Part shown: positions 14,728 to 14,754 of the stretch, piece by piece
How positions within the stretch are numbered: the stretch's first letter is position 1
Layout: each line of letters starts with the position of its first letter
NCBI GenBank assembly: GCA_002292025.1
Contig: DBBC01000036.1
Coordinates: 1 to 14,754, forward strand
DNA: 14,754 nt
Direction: 5' to 3'
From: Firmicutes bacterium UBA994
Lineage (GTDB): Bacteria; Bacillota; UBA994
Translations under genes and position numbers: made by a program
Notes under the pieces: generated by a model
Database searches by the model: none
Told to the model about the DNA's origin: nothing
The model's input: only the letters and a program-made list of their open reading frames with translations

Positions 14728-14754
14728 AAGCAAAAGGGATGAAGCAAAAGGCTC
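14728..14754. repeat. Second copy of the AAGCAAAAGGG repeat, cut by the window edge
   Basis: AAGCAAAAGGGA (14728-14739) repeats 13111-13122 directly. GAAGCAAAAGGCTC (14741-14754) is the exact inverse of GAGCCTTTTGCTTC at 13125-13138. The element lies just after the MFS stop and continues outside the window, so its full hairpin cannot be seen. Confidence 0.6.

Noticed and set aside
1..14754. CRISPR array, tRNA/rRNA, transposase or phage genes
   Set aside because: No regularly spaced repeats, no tRNA-like cloverleaf with CCA, no rRNA core sequences and no transposase or phage motifs were seen in the window.

Overview
The window looks like chromosomal DNA of a low- to mid-GC anaerobic Bacillota, probably a clostridial lineage. 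The evidence is strong GGAGG-type ribosome binding sites, frequent TTG/GTG starts, a yybP-ykoY manganese riboswitch, an [FeFe]-hydrogenase-like iron-sulfur protein next to a DRTGG-type fragment, a phosphate-binding protein carrying copper-amine-oxidase-type stalk domains, and an M3B oligoendopeptidase. The genus cannot be read from the sequence. No rRNA, tRNA, CRISPR array, transposase or phage gene was seen.

Layout. (1) 23-1270, minus: a divergent MurA-type enolpyruvyl transferase. (2) 1271-1547: a divergent promoter region holding a yybP-ykoY (Mn2+) riboswitch, which leads into a TTG-started 420-residue permease of the ArsB/NhaD ion-transporter superfamily (1548-2810, plus). (3) 2891-4180, plus: an [FeFe]-hydrogenase-like protein in which the proton-relay cysteine is replaced by serine. 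It is followed directly by the remnant of a DRTGG-domain gene (4184-4342) that has lost its start codon and its 3' half. (4) 4349-8480, minus: a compact pstS-pstC-pstA-pstB phosphate uptake operon with a large hairpin between pstS and pstC; no phoU is seen here. (5) 8481-8944: a 464-base gap with candidate Pho repeats, a cluster of inverted repeats of unknown role, and the terminator of the next gene. (6) 8945-11128, minus: a PAS-PAS-PAS-GGDEF-HD-GYP cyclic-di-GMP enzyme. (7) 11314-13101, plus: an oligoendopeptidase F-type peptidase, divergent from the c-di-GMP gene across a spacer with a perfect 10-bp inverted repeat. (8) 13102-13492: a hairpin repeat, a TATAAT promoter element and a roughly 230-nt leader with a potentially switchable hairpin, ahead of an oxalate/formate antiporter-family MFS transporter (13493-14716). 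A second copy of the hairpin repeat begins at the right edge.

How the genes work together. Only the pst genes form an obvious functional operon: PstS captures phosphate outside the cell, PstC/PstA form the channel and PstB powers it. The other loci look like independent units with their own promoters. The most promising leads are the Mn2+ riboswitch controlling an ArsB/NhaD-type permease (a candidate manganese exporter), the divergent MurA with Asp in place of the catalytic Cys, and the unassigned structured leader before the OFA transporter.
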